Shown here: positions 36,735 through 45,790 of the stretch, piece after piece
Position numbering within the stretch: the first letter of the stretch is position 1
Layout of the letters: each line of letters begins with the position of its first letter
Assembly: GCA_963805795.1 (NCBI GenBank)
Contig: CAWDVG010000001.1
Location: forward strand, 1,302,001-1,366,000
DNA from: CAWARU01 sp963805795
Lineage (GTDB): Bacteria; Pseudomonadota; Gammaproteobacteria; UBA6186; Azoamicaceae
Reading direction: 5' to 3'
Length of the DNA: 64,000 nt
Notes under the pieces: model-generated
Databases searched by the model: none
Seen by the model: only the letters and a program-made list of their open reading frames with translations
Told to the model about the DNA's origin: nothing
Made by a program: the position numbers and the translations under genes

Positions 36735-38182
36735 CCTAAGATTTTCCACCAAATTGGGCCAGATAGTGTCCAAATGAGGATATTAACGACGCTTACAATG
36801 GCACCCATTTTCCACCAATCTTTTAGCGTAATGTATTCCGCACCAAAATAAACCGGCGCTGTACCCGTGCCATAATGAGTAATACCTGCGCAGAGGCTAG
36901 AGAAAAAGGTTAGAAACAACACGGCTATAACAGGAGGGGCGCCGGCAGCAATGGCCAATAAAGCAAAGGGTGTATAAAGTGCGCTGATATGGGCCGTCAT
37001 ACTTGCAAAGGTATAATGACTATAAAAATAAATAGCCGCCACCATTCCCAATGCCAGAATCCAATGAAAAGAGCTGATAAAATGTTTCAAATGTTCACTA
37101 AACCAAGACATCATGCCAAATTCTGTCAGGAAACTCGACATCATTAATAAAATGGTAAGCCAAATAAAAGTATGCCAAGCATTTTGTTCTTTTAATACAT
37201 CATCCCAATTCAGAACACCGGTTACTAACAAAATAGCGAGACCAACTAACGCAGTCACCGTCGCATCAATATTTAAATCTTTACCAAAGACCCAAAGCGT
37301 TAGTAATAACCCAAAGGTGCCTAGCATGATCCACTCACCTTTCTTCAAAGGACCCATTTCATTGAGTTTTTTACGGGCAAATTGAGGCGCTTCGGGTGTT
37401 TGTTTAATCTCTGGGGGATAGAAAATATAAAGGATAGCCGGTAAGGCTATTAAACAGAGTATCCCTGGCACAAAGGCAGCAAAAGCCCATGAAGTCCAAG
37501 TCATTTCCACTCCCAATTTTGAGGCCATGCTTAAAATAAGAGGATTTCCTACCATAGCGGTTAGAAACATAGAAGAAGTAATCACATTCGTTTGATAGGC
37601 AAGTTTCATTAAAAACCCACCAATTTTACGCTCGGTTCCAAGCTTGGGACAGCTTCCATATTCTTTAGCCAAAGAAGAAACAATGGGATAAATGATGCCT
37701 GCGCCTCTGGCTGTATTACTGGGTGTAAAAGGTGCCAGTAAAAGTTCTGTACTGATTAAACCATAAGATAGGCCAAGCGTGCTTTTGCCCATGGTTAACA
37801 CAAAATAATAAGCAACACGCGCCCCTAAACCTGTTTTAATAAATCCTCTTGCTAAAACAAATGCGATAAGGATTAACCAAACGATATGAGAGCTGAAACT
37901 GGAAAGCGCTTGTTTGATAGTTAGGGTTTGTGTGATGGTACAAAGCGCCAAGGCAATGATGGTTAGGGCCCCCATCGGCAAGGCATTAATCGCAATCCCA
38001 ATAAGGGTGGTCGCAAAGATAGCAAAAAGGTGCCAGGCTTGTGTACTAAGCCCCGTAGGAGCAGGGATAAACCATAATGCTGTAAGTAAAATACCAAGCA
38101 GTAATAAGGGCGATATTTTTGAAACAGTTAAATAACTTAATTTAGATTGAACTTTAGTTTGGACTGCTGCGACATCCGACAT
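36725..38182 (-). CDS. DASS (SLC13-like) dicarboxylate/sulfate transporter
   Basis: The ATG at 38182 is chosen, with AGGGG 8 bases upstream, giving 485 residues (the frame extends to 38266 without a good start). It is a 12-helix membrane protein with the two DASS hairpin signatures: APFTPSNTARGAGIIYPI (first Ser-Asn-Thr site) and GITHYGTGTAPVYFG (second). The closest family types are CitT/TtdT and the plastid 2-oxoglutarate/malate translocator. The substrate is probably a C4/C5 dicarboxylate or citrate. Coupling with cysZ raises sulfate as another option. Confidence 0.88.
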   Translation of the reverse strand: MSDVAAVQTKVQSKLSYLTVSKISPLLLLGILLTALWFIPAPTGLSTQAWHLFAIFATTLIGIAINALPMGALTIIALALCTITQTLTIKQALSSFSSHIVWLILIAFVLARGFIKTGLGARVAYYFVLTMGKSTLGLSYGLISTELLLAPFTPSNTARGAGIIYPIVSSLAKEYGSCPKLGTERKIGGFLMKLAYQTNVITSSMFLTAMVGNPLILSMASKLGVEMTWTSWAFAAFVPGILCLIALPAILYIFYPPEIKQTPEAPQFARKKLNEMGPLKKGEWIMLGTFGLLLTLWVFGKDLNIDATVTALVGLAILLVTGVLNWDDVLKEQNAWHTFIWLTILLMMSSFLTEFGMMSWFSEHLKHFISSFHWILALGMVAAIYFYSHYTFASMTAHISALYTPFALLAIAAGAPPVIAVLFLTFFSSLCAGITHYGTGTAPVYFGAEYITLKDWWKMGAIVSVVNILIWTLSGPIWWKILGLW

Positions 38183-38317
38183 AATTCGTCCCCTAACAAT
38201 TTTTAAAGTAAGCCCAGCTTTAAAATACTCTCTTATGATATGGGTTGCAATGACAAAGCAATACACAATACAATATCAGGCTTTGATATTGATTGAGATA
38301 ATTGGTTTTGTAATGTC

Positions 38318-41300
38318 ATGCGCTTAAAAAAGATTAAGTTAGCTGGTTTTAAATCCTTTGTGGACCCTACTGTGCTCGACCTCCCTAGTAATTTGGTTGG
38401 GGTGGTTGGGCCAAATGGCTGTGGAAAATCCAATGTGATTGATGCAGTCCGTTGGGTATTGGGAGAAAGTTCAGCCAAAAATTTACGCGGTGAATCCATG
38501 TCGGATGTCATTTTTAATGGCTCCGCGGGACGCAAACCCGTCGGCCAAGCTTCCATTGAATTGGTATTTGATAATTCAGATGGCAGTTTAGGGGGTGAAT
38601 ATGCAAGCTATGCTGAAATTTCCATTCGCCGTGTTGCTACACGAGATAATCAATCGAATTATTTTTTAAATGGAACGCGTTGTCGAAGACGAGATATCAC
38701 CGAGATTTTCTTAGGAACCGGATTAGGTCCGCGCAGTTATGCCATTATTGAACAAGGCATGATTTCCAAGGTAATTGAAGCAAAGCCAGAAGAATTGCGT
38801 GGCTTTGTAGAAGAAGCGGCTGGAATATCTTTATATCGGAAACGCCGCCAAGAAACGGAAACGCGGATGCGTCATACCCGAGAAAATTTAGCGCGATTGG
38901 ATGATCTCCGACAAGAATTAGATAAACAATTAGAACGATTAAAAAGACAATCTGAATCTGCCGAACGTTATCAAGTCTTGAAAGAAGAGCAAGATCAAAT
39001 AGAGAAAGATTTAAGCTGTATTCGATGGCGTTCTTTGCATGCAGAATTACAAGAACAATCCTCCCTAATCCATAGTCATGCTACCCTCTATGAAGAAAAA
39101 ATGGCCGGCAAAACGAGCATAGATTTAGAGCTAGAAAAATCGCGACAGCAGCATGATGCGCAAAGCGATATTTGCAATAAGATTCAAAGTCAATTTTACG
39201 AATTAGGTACAGAAGTCACCCGTTTAGAACAAACCTTACAAAATCAACGTGAACGTCAAAACCAATTGCAAAAGGATCTTTTGCAGAATGAACAGTCTAT
39301 TCAGCAGCTTAATAACCAAGCAACTGCAGATTCTAATCGCTTATTAGGCATTGAAAACGAATTAGTGGAACTTGAACCCGATCGCGAAGATGCCATTTTA
39401 TCAAGAGAGAAAGTCAAATCAGCGTTGCAAGAATCTGAACAGGCCCTAAGACATTGGGAAGAGGGCTTTGAGCAATTTCAGCTACAAGCAGAATTGCCAC
39501 AAAGAACGGCTGGGGCAGAAAAAGCACGACTAGAACAATTAGATAAACAAAGTCGTGATCTAGATGTTAAAACCAAAAGATTATTTGAAGAATTGAATCT
39601 TTTAGAAACGATTTCTAAAGAAGAAAAAATTAGAAGTTTAGAAAGTGAATTACAAGAACATGAAAGCTTGCAGCAGGATCGAACAGAACGTTTAAAGAGT
39701 CTCCTTTCTCAATTGAACCAAACACGAGAGAAGCAACATAATTTATCTCTGGCTTTAGATCAGGAAAAAAATCAAGGGCATATTTTACAAGGTCGATTGG
39801 TTTCTCTTGAAGCATTACAGCAGGCAGCCCTTGGAAAAACAGATGGTCATATTTCAGCGTGGTTAGAAAGTGTTAACCTCCACAATAAATCCAGAATGGC
39901 AGAACAGCTCGTTGTTGAGCAGGGATACGAATTGGCTGTTGAAACAGTGTTGGGCTCGGCTTTAGAAGCGGTTTGCGTGGATGGGTTTGCTACAATTGCT
40001 TCGAAAATTGCAGAACTCACCAAAGGCAACCTAACCTTAATTGATATAACACCTCCATCACCATCATTCCCTCATGCTCAGAATCAAAATACTCTTAATA
40101 AAGTCGATAAAATTGCTGGGATAGCTTTAGTACCTTTGGTTTCAAAAGTTAAATCCTCAATTCACATTCAGAGTTTATGTGAAGGAATTTTTGTAGTAGA
40201 TGATTTAAAATCGGCACTACAAATACATCAAACACTTCAACCCGCTGAATCTGTTATTACTCGTGATGGGTTATGGTTGGGCTGTAATTGGTTAAGAGTG
40301 TATCGGGGAACGGATGGCAAAGCGGGCATATTGGCAAGAGAAACAGAACTAAAAGAAATCCATGAAATGCTACCTAAACACAAACAAGCATTAGCAGATT
40401 TAGAAACAGAATGCAGTGAAATCAAAGGTAAATTACTTACATTGGAACAAGAACGAGAATCCAACCTTCGAGAAGAACAAGACCAAACGCAAGTCATTAA
40501 GTTGCTTTCTACAAAATTATCTAGTGAAAGAGCTCGTTTAGAACACACCTGTCAACGTTTATCTGTGGTACAAGAAGAAATAGCAGAACACAAATATAGA
40601 ATGACCTTAACACAAGAAGAAACGGCCGTTGCCCGTTTATCTTTAGAGACAGCTATAGATGCTATGGCGGATTTTGAAAAACGTCGTGGTCTTTTGCAAG
40701 CAGAACGAGATAAATTAAGAGAACTTTTAAAGCAAGTAAGCGCAGAAGCACGTGCATGTGAAGATAGAATGCAAACTTTGGCATTAAAACATCAGGCACT
40801 CATGGGGCAAAAACAAGCGGCGGGAGACAGTATTGCTCGCTTGAAAGAACATAGTGCCACAGCATTAGAACGTCAAGATCAATTGCAGATGGATTTAGAA
40901 GAATGTGTCGCCCCCCAACAGAGTCAACGGGAAAATTTAGAAAAATTATTAGAACAACGTCTAATCATTGAAGAAAAGCTGAATCAGGCCCGTGAAATTC
41001 TAACAGGGATTGATAATCATCTGCGTCAATGCGAAAAACAAAGAGTTGAATTTGAACAAGCTGCTGAAACAATTCGCTCGGGGTTAGAACAAAGTCGAAT
41101 GCGAGGTCAAGCATTAGAAGTGCGTTTACAAGCAGTAGATGAAAAGCTTCAAGAACTAAACGTTGTCGTATCTGAACGATTAATTTTAATATCTCATGAG
41201 GCCAATGAAGCCGATTGGGCAACCAGACTAGAGCAAGTGAATCATAAAATTCAAAGATTAGGGGCTATTAACTTAGCTGCTATCGAAGAATTTCAATCCG

Positions 41301-41872
41301 AAATGGAAAGAAAAGATTATTTAGATTTACAAACAAACGATTTGACAGAGGCCCTGGAAACCCTCGAAAATGCAATACGAAAAATTGATCGGGAGACTCG
41401 CGCTCGTTTTAAAGAAACTTATGAAAAGGTTAATCATGAGTTTCAACAATTATTCCCCCGTCTTTTTGGAGGGGGGCAAGCGTACTTGGAATTATTAGGG
41501 GATGATTTATTAGAGGCGGGCGTTACCATTATGGCAAGACCCCCAGGAAAAAGAAATAGCTCCATTCAACTACTATCGGGTGGGGAAAAAGCATTAACCG
41601 CAGTAGCATTGGTATTTGCTATCTTTCAATTGAACCCTGCTCCTTTTTGTATGTTGGATGAGGTGGACGCCCCATTAGATGATTCTAATGTAGTGAGATT
41701 TTCTAATTTGGTAAAACATATGTCTGCAACTTTACAGTTTATTTATATCACTCATAATAAAGTTACGATGGAGATTGCTGATCATCTCGTTGGGGTTACA
41801 ATGAAAGAACCTGGTGTATCGCGTCTGGTCTCTGTCAATGTTGCAGAAGCCGTTGAATTGGCAGTTAATTAA
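38318..41872 (+). CDS. smc: Chromosome partition protein SMC
   Basis: The 1184-residue protein has the complete SMC layout. The N-terminal ATPase half carries Walker A GPNGCGKS (31-38). A long coiled coil leads to a hinge (about 510-680, AVETVLGSALEAVCVDGF) and back through a second coiled coil. The C-terminal half carries the ABC signature LLSGGEKALTAVAL (about 1085) and Walker B FCMLDEVDAPLDDSN (about 1109). It forms ring-shaped complexes with ScpAB that compact and segregate the chromosome. zipA follows 12 bases later, an arrangement conserved in gammaproteobacteria that have SMC rather than MukB. Confidence 0.97.
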   Translation: MRLKKIKLAGFKSFVDPTVLDLPSNLVGVVGPNGCGKSNVIDAVRWVLGESSAKNLRGESMSDVIFNGSAGRKPVGQASIELVFDNSDGSLGGEYASYAEISIRRVATRDNQSNYFLNGTRCRRRDITEIFLGTGLGPRSYAIIEQGMISKVIEAKPEELRGFVEEAAGISLYRKRRQETETRMRHTRENLARLDDLRQELDKQLERLKRQSESAERYQVLKEEQDQIEKDLSCIRWRSLHAELQEQSSLIHSHATLYEEKMAGKTSIDLELEKSRQQHDAQSDICNKIQSQFYELGTEVTRLEQTLQNQRERQNQLQKDLLQNEQSIQQLNNQATADSNRLLGIENELVELEPDREDAILSREKVKSALQESEQALRHWEEGFEQFQLQAELPQRTAGAEKARLEQLDKQSRDLDVKTKRLFEELNLLETISKEEKIRSLESELQEHESLQQDRTERLKSLLSQLNQTREKQHNLSLALDQEKNQGHILQGRLVSLEALQQAALGKTDGHISAWLESVNLHNKSRMAEQLVVEQGYELAVETVLGSALEAVCVDGFATIASKIAELTKGNLTLIDITPPSPSFPHAQNQNTLNKVDKIAGIALVPLVSKVKSSIHIQSLCEGIFVVDDLKSALQIHQTLQPAESVITRDGLWLGCNWLRVYRGTDGKAGILARETELKEIHEMLPKHKQALADLETECSEIKGKLLTLEQERESNLREEQDQTQVIKLLSTKLSSERARLEHTCQRLSVVQEEIAEHKYRMTLTQEETAVARLSLETAIDAMADFEKRRGLLQAERDKLRELLKQVSAEARACEDRMQTLALKHQALMGQKQAAGDSIARLKEHSATALERQDQLQMDLEECVAPQQSQRENLEKLLEQRLIIEEKLNQAREILTGIDNHLRQCEKQRVEFEQAAETIRSGLEQSRMRGQALEVRLQAVDEKLQELNVVVSERLILISHEANEADWATRLEQVNHKIQRLGAINLAAIEEFQSEMERKDYLDLQTNDLTEALETLENAIRKIDRETRARFKETYEKVNHEFQQLFPRLFGGGQAYLELLGDDLLEAGVTIMARPPGKRNSSIQLLSGGEKALTAVALVFAIFQLNPAPFCMLDEVDAPLDDSNVVRFSNLVKHMSATLQFIYITHNKVTMEIADHLVGVTMKEPGVSRLVSVNVAEAVELAVN

Positions 41873-41884
41873 GGAGCAATCATA

Positions 41885-42763
41885 GTGGAAACGGGTTTAA
41901 GAATAGTGTTGCTGCTGGTAGCAGTAATTATTGTGGCTGGTATTCTATGGGATACGTTTCGTTCCAGACGTAAACCATCCATGAAAAAAACCCGCTCTTA
42001 TAGAGTCGATAGAATGGATGAAAAAAAAGCTCCAAAACAACAAAAGAATACATTTTCTGACGATTCTTATAATAATTTTAATTCTGATGTAGATTCTGAT
42101 TTAGATAGCTTGCCAGATGAAATCATCATGGTCAGAAATGTTCCTTCGGAAACGACGTCTATGCGGCATACATCACATAACCATACAATACATAACAACG
42201 ATAAGTCTTTAACTCAGGATAATAAACAGGACAATTTTCGCTATACTGATAGAGTTTTAGAAGCTCATGAGTCTGCACATCTTCTGGAAATGAATGAAGA
42301 CTTTGAAGCCAATGTACAAGTCGTTGATCCCAATAAAATTTTTGTTATAAATGTCATGGCAAAACAACCTGGCATATTTCAAGGTAAAAAATTGATTGAT
42401 GTTTTTGATGAAGCGCATCTTTATTTTGGTGACATGCAAATCTTTCACCGCTATGAAAATGCCGATGGCAGCGGCAAGCCCATGTTTTCCTTAGCTTCAG
42501 CCATTGAACCAGGCACCTTTGATTTGGCAAGCTTAGAAAGCTACATGACCCCAGGCTTAACCTTGTTTTTTAGTCCAACGACTCGAAATCATTCTATTGC
42601 CGCCTTTGAATTGATGCTCCGCACGGCCAAAATTTTAGCGACAGCCTTGGATGGAGAGACTAAAGATCAAAGTCGTCGACCATTGACAGCAGAAGGAATC
42701 GAAAAATACCGACAAAACGTTAGGGAAAGCGTTAAGTTGCATCGGGCCTCTTCATTTCTTTAA
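41885..42763 (+). CDS. zipA: Cell division protein ZipA
   Basis: The 292-residue product starts at GTG with GGAG 9 bases upstream. It has an N-terminal membrane anchor (GLRIVLLLVAVIIVAGILW), a basic then charged/disordered linker (about 25-140) and a C-terminal FtsZ-binding domain (about 145-285: FVINVMAKQPGIFQGKKLID, LFFSPTTRNHSIAAFELML). ZipA ties FtsZ filaments to the membrane in early division. It is co-transcribed with smc; ligA, which often follows, is absent. The gene ends 20 bases before a large inverted repeat. Confidence 0.93.
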   Translation: METGLRIVLLLVAVIIVAGILWDTFRSRRKPSMKKTRSYRVDRMDEKKAPKQQKNTFSDDSYNNFNSDVDSDLDSLPDEIIMVRNVPSETTSMRHTSHNHTIHNNDKSLTQDNKQDNFRYTDRVLEAHESAHLLEMNEDFEANVQVVDPNKIFVINVMAKQPGIFQGKKLIDVFDEAHLYFGDMQIFHRYENADGSGKPMFSLASAIEPGTFDLASLESYMTPGLTLFFSPTTRNHSIAAFELMLRTAKILATALDGETKDQSRRPLTAEGIEKYRQNVRESVKLHRASSFL

Positions 42764-42783
42764 CAAACGACGAAGATGAAGAT

Positions 42784-42871
42784 GGGGTCAAAGTCGGACA
42801 ATAGACAAATCTTTAGGTACTAATTAGTATATAATTTCATTAAGATTTGTCTATTGTCCAGCTTTGACCTC
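42784..42871. repeat. 88-bp near-perfect inverted repeat between zipA and ccmE
   Basis: Two 30-base arms (42784-42813 and 42842-42871) match with three differences around a 28-base AT-rich loop; the shared core is GGACAATAGACAAATCTT. A further GATGGGGTCA at 42781 is mirrored by TGACCCCATC at 42874-42883. Such GGGGTCA-type palindromes resemble the recognition sequences around REP-associated (Y1) transposase elements. It may also end transcription of both convergent genes. The ccmE stop codon (42851-42853) is in the right arm. Confidence 0.85.
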
Positions 42872-43297
42872 ATTGACCCCATCCTCTAACATATTCGCCA
42901 CCTCGGGTGGCATATAGTTTTCGTCATGTTTAGCCAAAATTTCATCCGCAACAAAAACACAATTTGGCTTTAGCTGCCCTGTGGCCACAATCCCCTGACC
43001 TTCTTTAAATAAATCCGGCAAAATGCCTTTATATTCCACTTTAATTTTTTCTTTAAAATCAGTCACAAAAAAACTAACTTCTAAATGATTACCGCGTTCT
43101 AACGTATTTTTTTCAACCATGCCCCCTATACGAATTCTGTGTTGTAAGGCTGCTTCGCCCGAGATAATTTGAGAAGGGGTATAAAATAAATTAATATTTT
43201 GTTTTAATGCATATAAAATTAAACTAACTATCAAACCGGAACCCAACAAAAGAATCAGTACAAACCATAGACGCCTTTTTCGAGTCGAATGCATCAT
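42851..43297 (-). CDS. ccmE: Cytochrome c maturation heme chaperone CcmE
   Basis: The start is taken at the ATG at 43297, which overlaps the ccmD stop (ATGA); the 26 codons upstream of it are really ccmD in another frame. The 148-residue protein has a basic N-terminus and one membrane anchor (LWFVLILLLGSGLIVSLILY), then a periplasmic beta-barrel domain (RIGGMVEKNT, VEYKGILPDLFKEGQGIVA). It has the heme-binding motif LAKHDENYMPPEV, with His about 124 forming the covalent bond to heme. It carries heme from CcmABCD to CcmF/H. Its last residues come from the inverted repeat. Confidence 0.95.
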   Translation of the reverse strand: MMHSTRKRRLWFVLILLLGSGLIVSLILYALKQNINLFYTPSQIISGEAALQHRIRIGGMVEKNTLERGNHLEVSFFVTDFKEKIKVEYKGILPDLFKEGQGIVATGQLKPNCVFVADEILAKHDENYMPPEVANMLEDGVNEVKAGQ

Positions 43298-43407
43298 GAT
43301 TTTTTTGTATATTGATATATCGCCAACCCTAATTGGCACAATAATATGAATACCGTCACTAAAAATGCTGGCCAAACATATATTCCGTAAATACCAAAAT
43401 TACCCAT
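43294..43407 (-). CDS. ccmD: Heme exporter protein CcmD (37 residues)
   Basis: A 38-codon frame between ccmC and ccmE encodes MGNFGIYGIYVWPAFLVTVF, then ILLCQLGLAIYQYTKKS. This is the CcmD pattern: a short Gly/Tyr/Trp-containing N-terminus, one membrane helix and a basic cytoplasmic tail. The start overlaps the ccmC stop by 8 bases and the stop overlaps the ccmE start (ATGA), so all three are coupled. CcmD helps release holo-CcmE from CcmABC. Confidence 0.9.
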   Translation of the reverse strand: MGNFGIYGIYVWPAFLVTVFILLCQLGLAIYQYTKKS

Positions 43408-44119
43408 AAACAATCCTTTTTACCCATTCTGCATCCTGTTCTCGTTTTAATATTTCGCTACAACAGCGAAGCAAAAGCACAGTCAAATAATACAAACCAA
43501 AGGCCAACAATACTATTAAGAGAGGAACTAACATGCCTAAACTCATAGAAGGTGCCGCAAATTTTGAAAGCGTGGCACCCTGATGCAAAGTTTGCCACCA
43601 TTCTACCGAAAAATGTATAATAGGAATATCAACCATTCCCACTATCGCTAAAATTCCACCAGCCTTAGCAGATACTTGCATGTCTGAAATACCAGATCGC
43701 AAACCCATATAGCCAAAATATAAAAACAATAGAATAAGCTCGGAAGTTAAACGTGCATCCCACACCCACCACGTTCCCCACATGGGTTTTCCCCAGATGG
43801 CACCGGTTATTAATGCAATCGCCGTAAAATTCGCCCCAATGGAGGCTGAACAAAGGGCCAAAATATCGGCAATTTTAATATGCCAAACTAAGTAGATAAC
43901 GGAGCAAATAAAAATAAAAGTATAAATAGCCAAGGATAAAAATGCGGCAGGAACATGAACGTATATAATTCGAAAACCATCCCCTTGCTGATAGTCTGCT
44001 GGGCTTACAAAAAGACCCAGATAAAGCCCGAGCAACATTAATATTATTGCTGTTATCCCTAGATAGGGTAAACATTTTCGAGCTACCTCATAAAAATAAG
44101 GAAGTGAAATAATTTTCAA
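43400..44119 (-). CDS. ccmC: Heme export/handling protein CcmC
   Basis: The start is placed at a TTG (44119) with AGTAGGTG upstream and a 4-base TTGA overlap with the ccmB stop. It gives 239 residues, close to other CcmC proteins; the frame to 44236 lies inside ccmB. Six membrane helices and the WWD signature WGKPMWGTWWVWDARLTSE are clear, with flanking His residues (YVHVPAAF, PIIHFSVEWW) that ligate heme. CcmC loads heme onto CcmE at the outer face of the inner membrane. Confidence 0.94.
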   Translation of the reverse strand: MKIISLPYFYEVARKCLPYLGITAIILMLLGLYLGLFVSPADYQQGDGFRIIYVHVPAAFLSLAIYTFIFICSVIYLVWHIKIADILALCSASIGANFTAIALITGAIWGKPMWGTWWVWDARLTSELILLFLYFGYMGLRSGISDMQVSAKAGGILAIVGMVDIPIIHFSVEWWQTLHQGATLSKFAAPSMSLGMLVPLLIVLLAFGLYYLTVLLLRCCSEILKREQDAEWVKRIVYG

Positions 44120-44784
44120 GAAACACCTACTTTTAATGCCGCTGCAATGGTAAGGGGGGCTAAACAAATCGAAAAAACTAATAGTGCCGCAAGTAAAGCT
44201 ATTTGTCCTGCAAAGGGCAAACCTTGACTCGCACAATAAACAGCGCTTGAGCCTAAAATCAATATGGGCATCATCAAGGGCAATATTAGGATCGCCAAAA
44301 ACACACCTCCTCTATGCAAATTAAGCGTGAGTGCTACAGCAATGCTCCCTACGAGACTTAAAATTGGCATGCCAAATATTAGGCTCAAAATTAACCCCAT
44401 GAATCCTGCAGCTGGTAATTGTAACGGAATAGCCAGAATAGGCGCTAGCAGGGTCAATGGCAACCCCATCGCAAACCAATGAGCGGCAATTTTTCCTAAT
44501 ATAAGAACGGAAAGAGGATGTGATGAAAGCATGAGTTGTTCCAAACTTCCATCGTTTAGGTTTGAGAGAAAAACATTTTCTAATGAGAGAATCGTGGAAA
44601 GCAGGATGCTAACCCATAAAATAGTAGGTGCTATTTCAGCCAAGCGCTCTAATGATGCTGGAAAGACCATTGAAAAAAGTGAACAGACTATTACACAAAA
44701 TAATAGTGGCAAGAGCCACTCCCCTTTTCTTCTGGAATAGAAGGTTAAATCTCTTAGAAACACACTTAGCAATGGCTTTATCAT
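44116..44784 (-). CDS. ccmB: Heme exporter permease CcmB
   Basis: The ATG at 44784 lies 13 bases after the ccmA stop and gives 222 residues (E. coli: 220). An ATG at 44808 would overlap ccmA. The protein has six hydrophobic helices and the family start FLRDLTFYSRRKGEWLLPLL, followed by NVFLSNLNDGSLEQLMLSSH. It forms the membrane part of the CcmAB transporter, which uses ATP to release holo-CcmE from CcmC. Confidence 0.93.
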   Translation of the reverse strand: MIKPLLSVFLRDLTFYSRRKGEWLLPLLFCVIVCSLFSMVFPASLERLAEIAPTILWVSILLSTILSLENVFLSNLNDGSLEQLMLSSHPLSVLILGKIAAHWFAMGLPLTLLAPILAIPLQLPAAGFMGLILSLIFGMPILSLVGSIAVALTLNLHRGGVFLAILILPLMMPILILGSSAVYCASQGLPFAGQIALLAALLVFSICLAPLTIAAALKVGVS

Positions 44785-44797
44785 TTTCTCATCACAT

Positions 44798-45526
44798 TTA
44801 CAACACATTAAAATTGGGGCCAGCTGACACTTCCAGTGAAAATTTTCTTTCCACGTTTAAGGGTAAATGGCTTACAATAATAGCAGATCCTCCCTTTGCC
44901 AAATGATTTTTTAATAATGCTTCAAATAACAAAATTCCATCTGCATCTAAGGCATTGCAAGGTTCGTCTAATACCCAAAGTTTAAGGGGCATTATAAGCT
45001 TTAATCGAGCTAAGGCAAGACGCTGGCATTGGCCAGCAGAAAAACGATCGCAGGTTATTTTGCTTAAACCAGTAAGATTCCAGTAGTCTAAAGCTTTTTC
45101 TATTCCATTTGGTTCTTTTATATAAATTTCATTTATATAATTTTCATAACTCAGAATTTCTAACCAATATTTTAAATTTTCAAATGCGGTTAAATGTGTT
45201 TGCACTCCTGTTTTATGACCGAGATATAAAATATCGCGAAAATATTCATAGTCAGGAAAATGAACTCTCTTTTTTTCTTCAATTTCTACTAATGCAGCAT
45301 CCAATTTTCCTCTGCGCCAATAAATGGAACCTGCCGCTGCGGGTAACAAGCCGACTAAAATTTTTAATAGGGTACTTTTGCCAGAGCCATTGGGACCCAA
45401 GATATGCAACCAAGAACCTGCATCCAGATCAAAAGTTAAATTTCTAAATAATATTTTATTTTCTCGTTCAGCTTTAAGATCCTCTACCCAGAGTAGTTTT
45501 TTCTCTTTCTCTTTTATCTGAAGCAC
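44798..45526 (-). CDS. ccmA: Cytochrome c biogenesis ATP-binding protein CcmA
   Basis: The GTG start at 45526 has a near-perfect AGGAGG 6 bases upstream. The 242-residue ABC ATPase has Walker A GPNGSGKST (about 44-52), signature FSAGQCQRLALARL and Walker B LWVLDEPCNALD, and a switch His in IVSHLPL. It is longer than most CcmA (about 205) because of an insertion between Walker A and the signature (about 75-130, rich in Glu, Tyr and Lys). It heads the ccmABCDE operon. Confidence 0.94.
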   Translation of the reverse strand: MLQIKEKEKKLLWVEDLKAERENKILFRNLTFDLDAGSWLHILGPNGSGKSTLLKILVGLLPAAAGSIYWRRGKLDAALVEIEEKKRVHFPDYEYFRDILYLGHKTGVQTHLTAFENLKYWLEILSYENYINEIYIKEPNGIEKALDYWNLTGLSKITCDRFSAGQCQRLALARLKLIMPLKLWVLDEPCNALDADGILLFEALLKNHLAKGGSAIIVSHLPLNVERKFSLEVSAGPNFNVL

Positions 45527-45607
45527 GTCTTACCTCCTGCTAGAAGCACATTCCTACTATATCTTTACAAATTCACCCTAAAAACGATATACTCTGCATA
45601 CATACTC

Positions 45608-45711
45608 GCATTTCAAGTTGCGACAAGGCGCCTGTGAAGATTTGCAGCGCAGCATACAATGAGTATGTGAGCAGCAAATCGAACAGGCAACACAGTCGCA
45701 GCTTGAAATGC
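45608..45711. repeat. 104-bp palindromic repeat between ccmA and sohB
   Basis: GCATTTCAAGTTGCGAC (from 45608) pairs with GTCGCAGCTTGAAATGC (to 45711), with further pairing of GCCTGT and GATTTGC inward and GCATAC/GTATG at the centre. Thus almost the whole stretch can fold into one hairpin. It is followed by GAAGGGTATAC, resembling the TATACCC ends of the repeats at 733 and 11281. It looks like a small non-autonomous element or REP/BIME-type unit. Confidence 0.75.
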
Positions 45712-45790
45712 GAAGGGTATACTCTACCACATCCGACTTCTATATTCGGCTAGGGTCTTCTTCTAGTTAATCTATAAGGGTTATTACACA

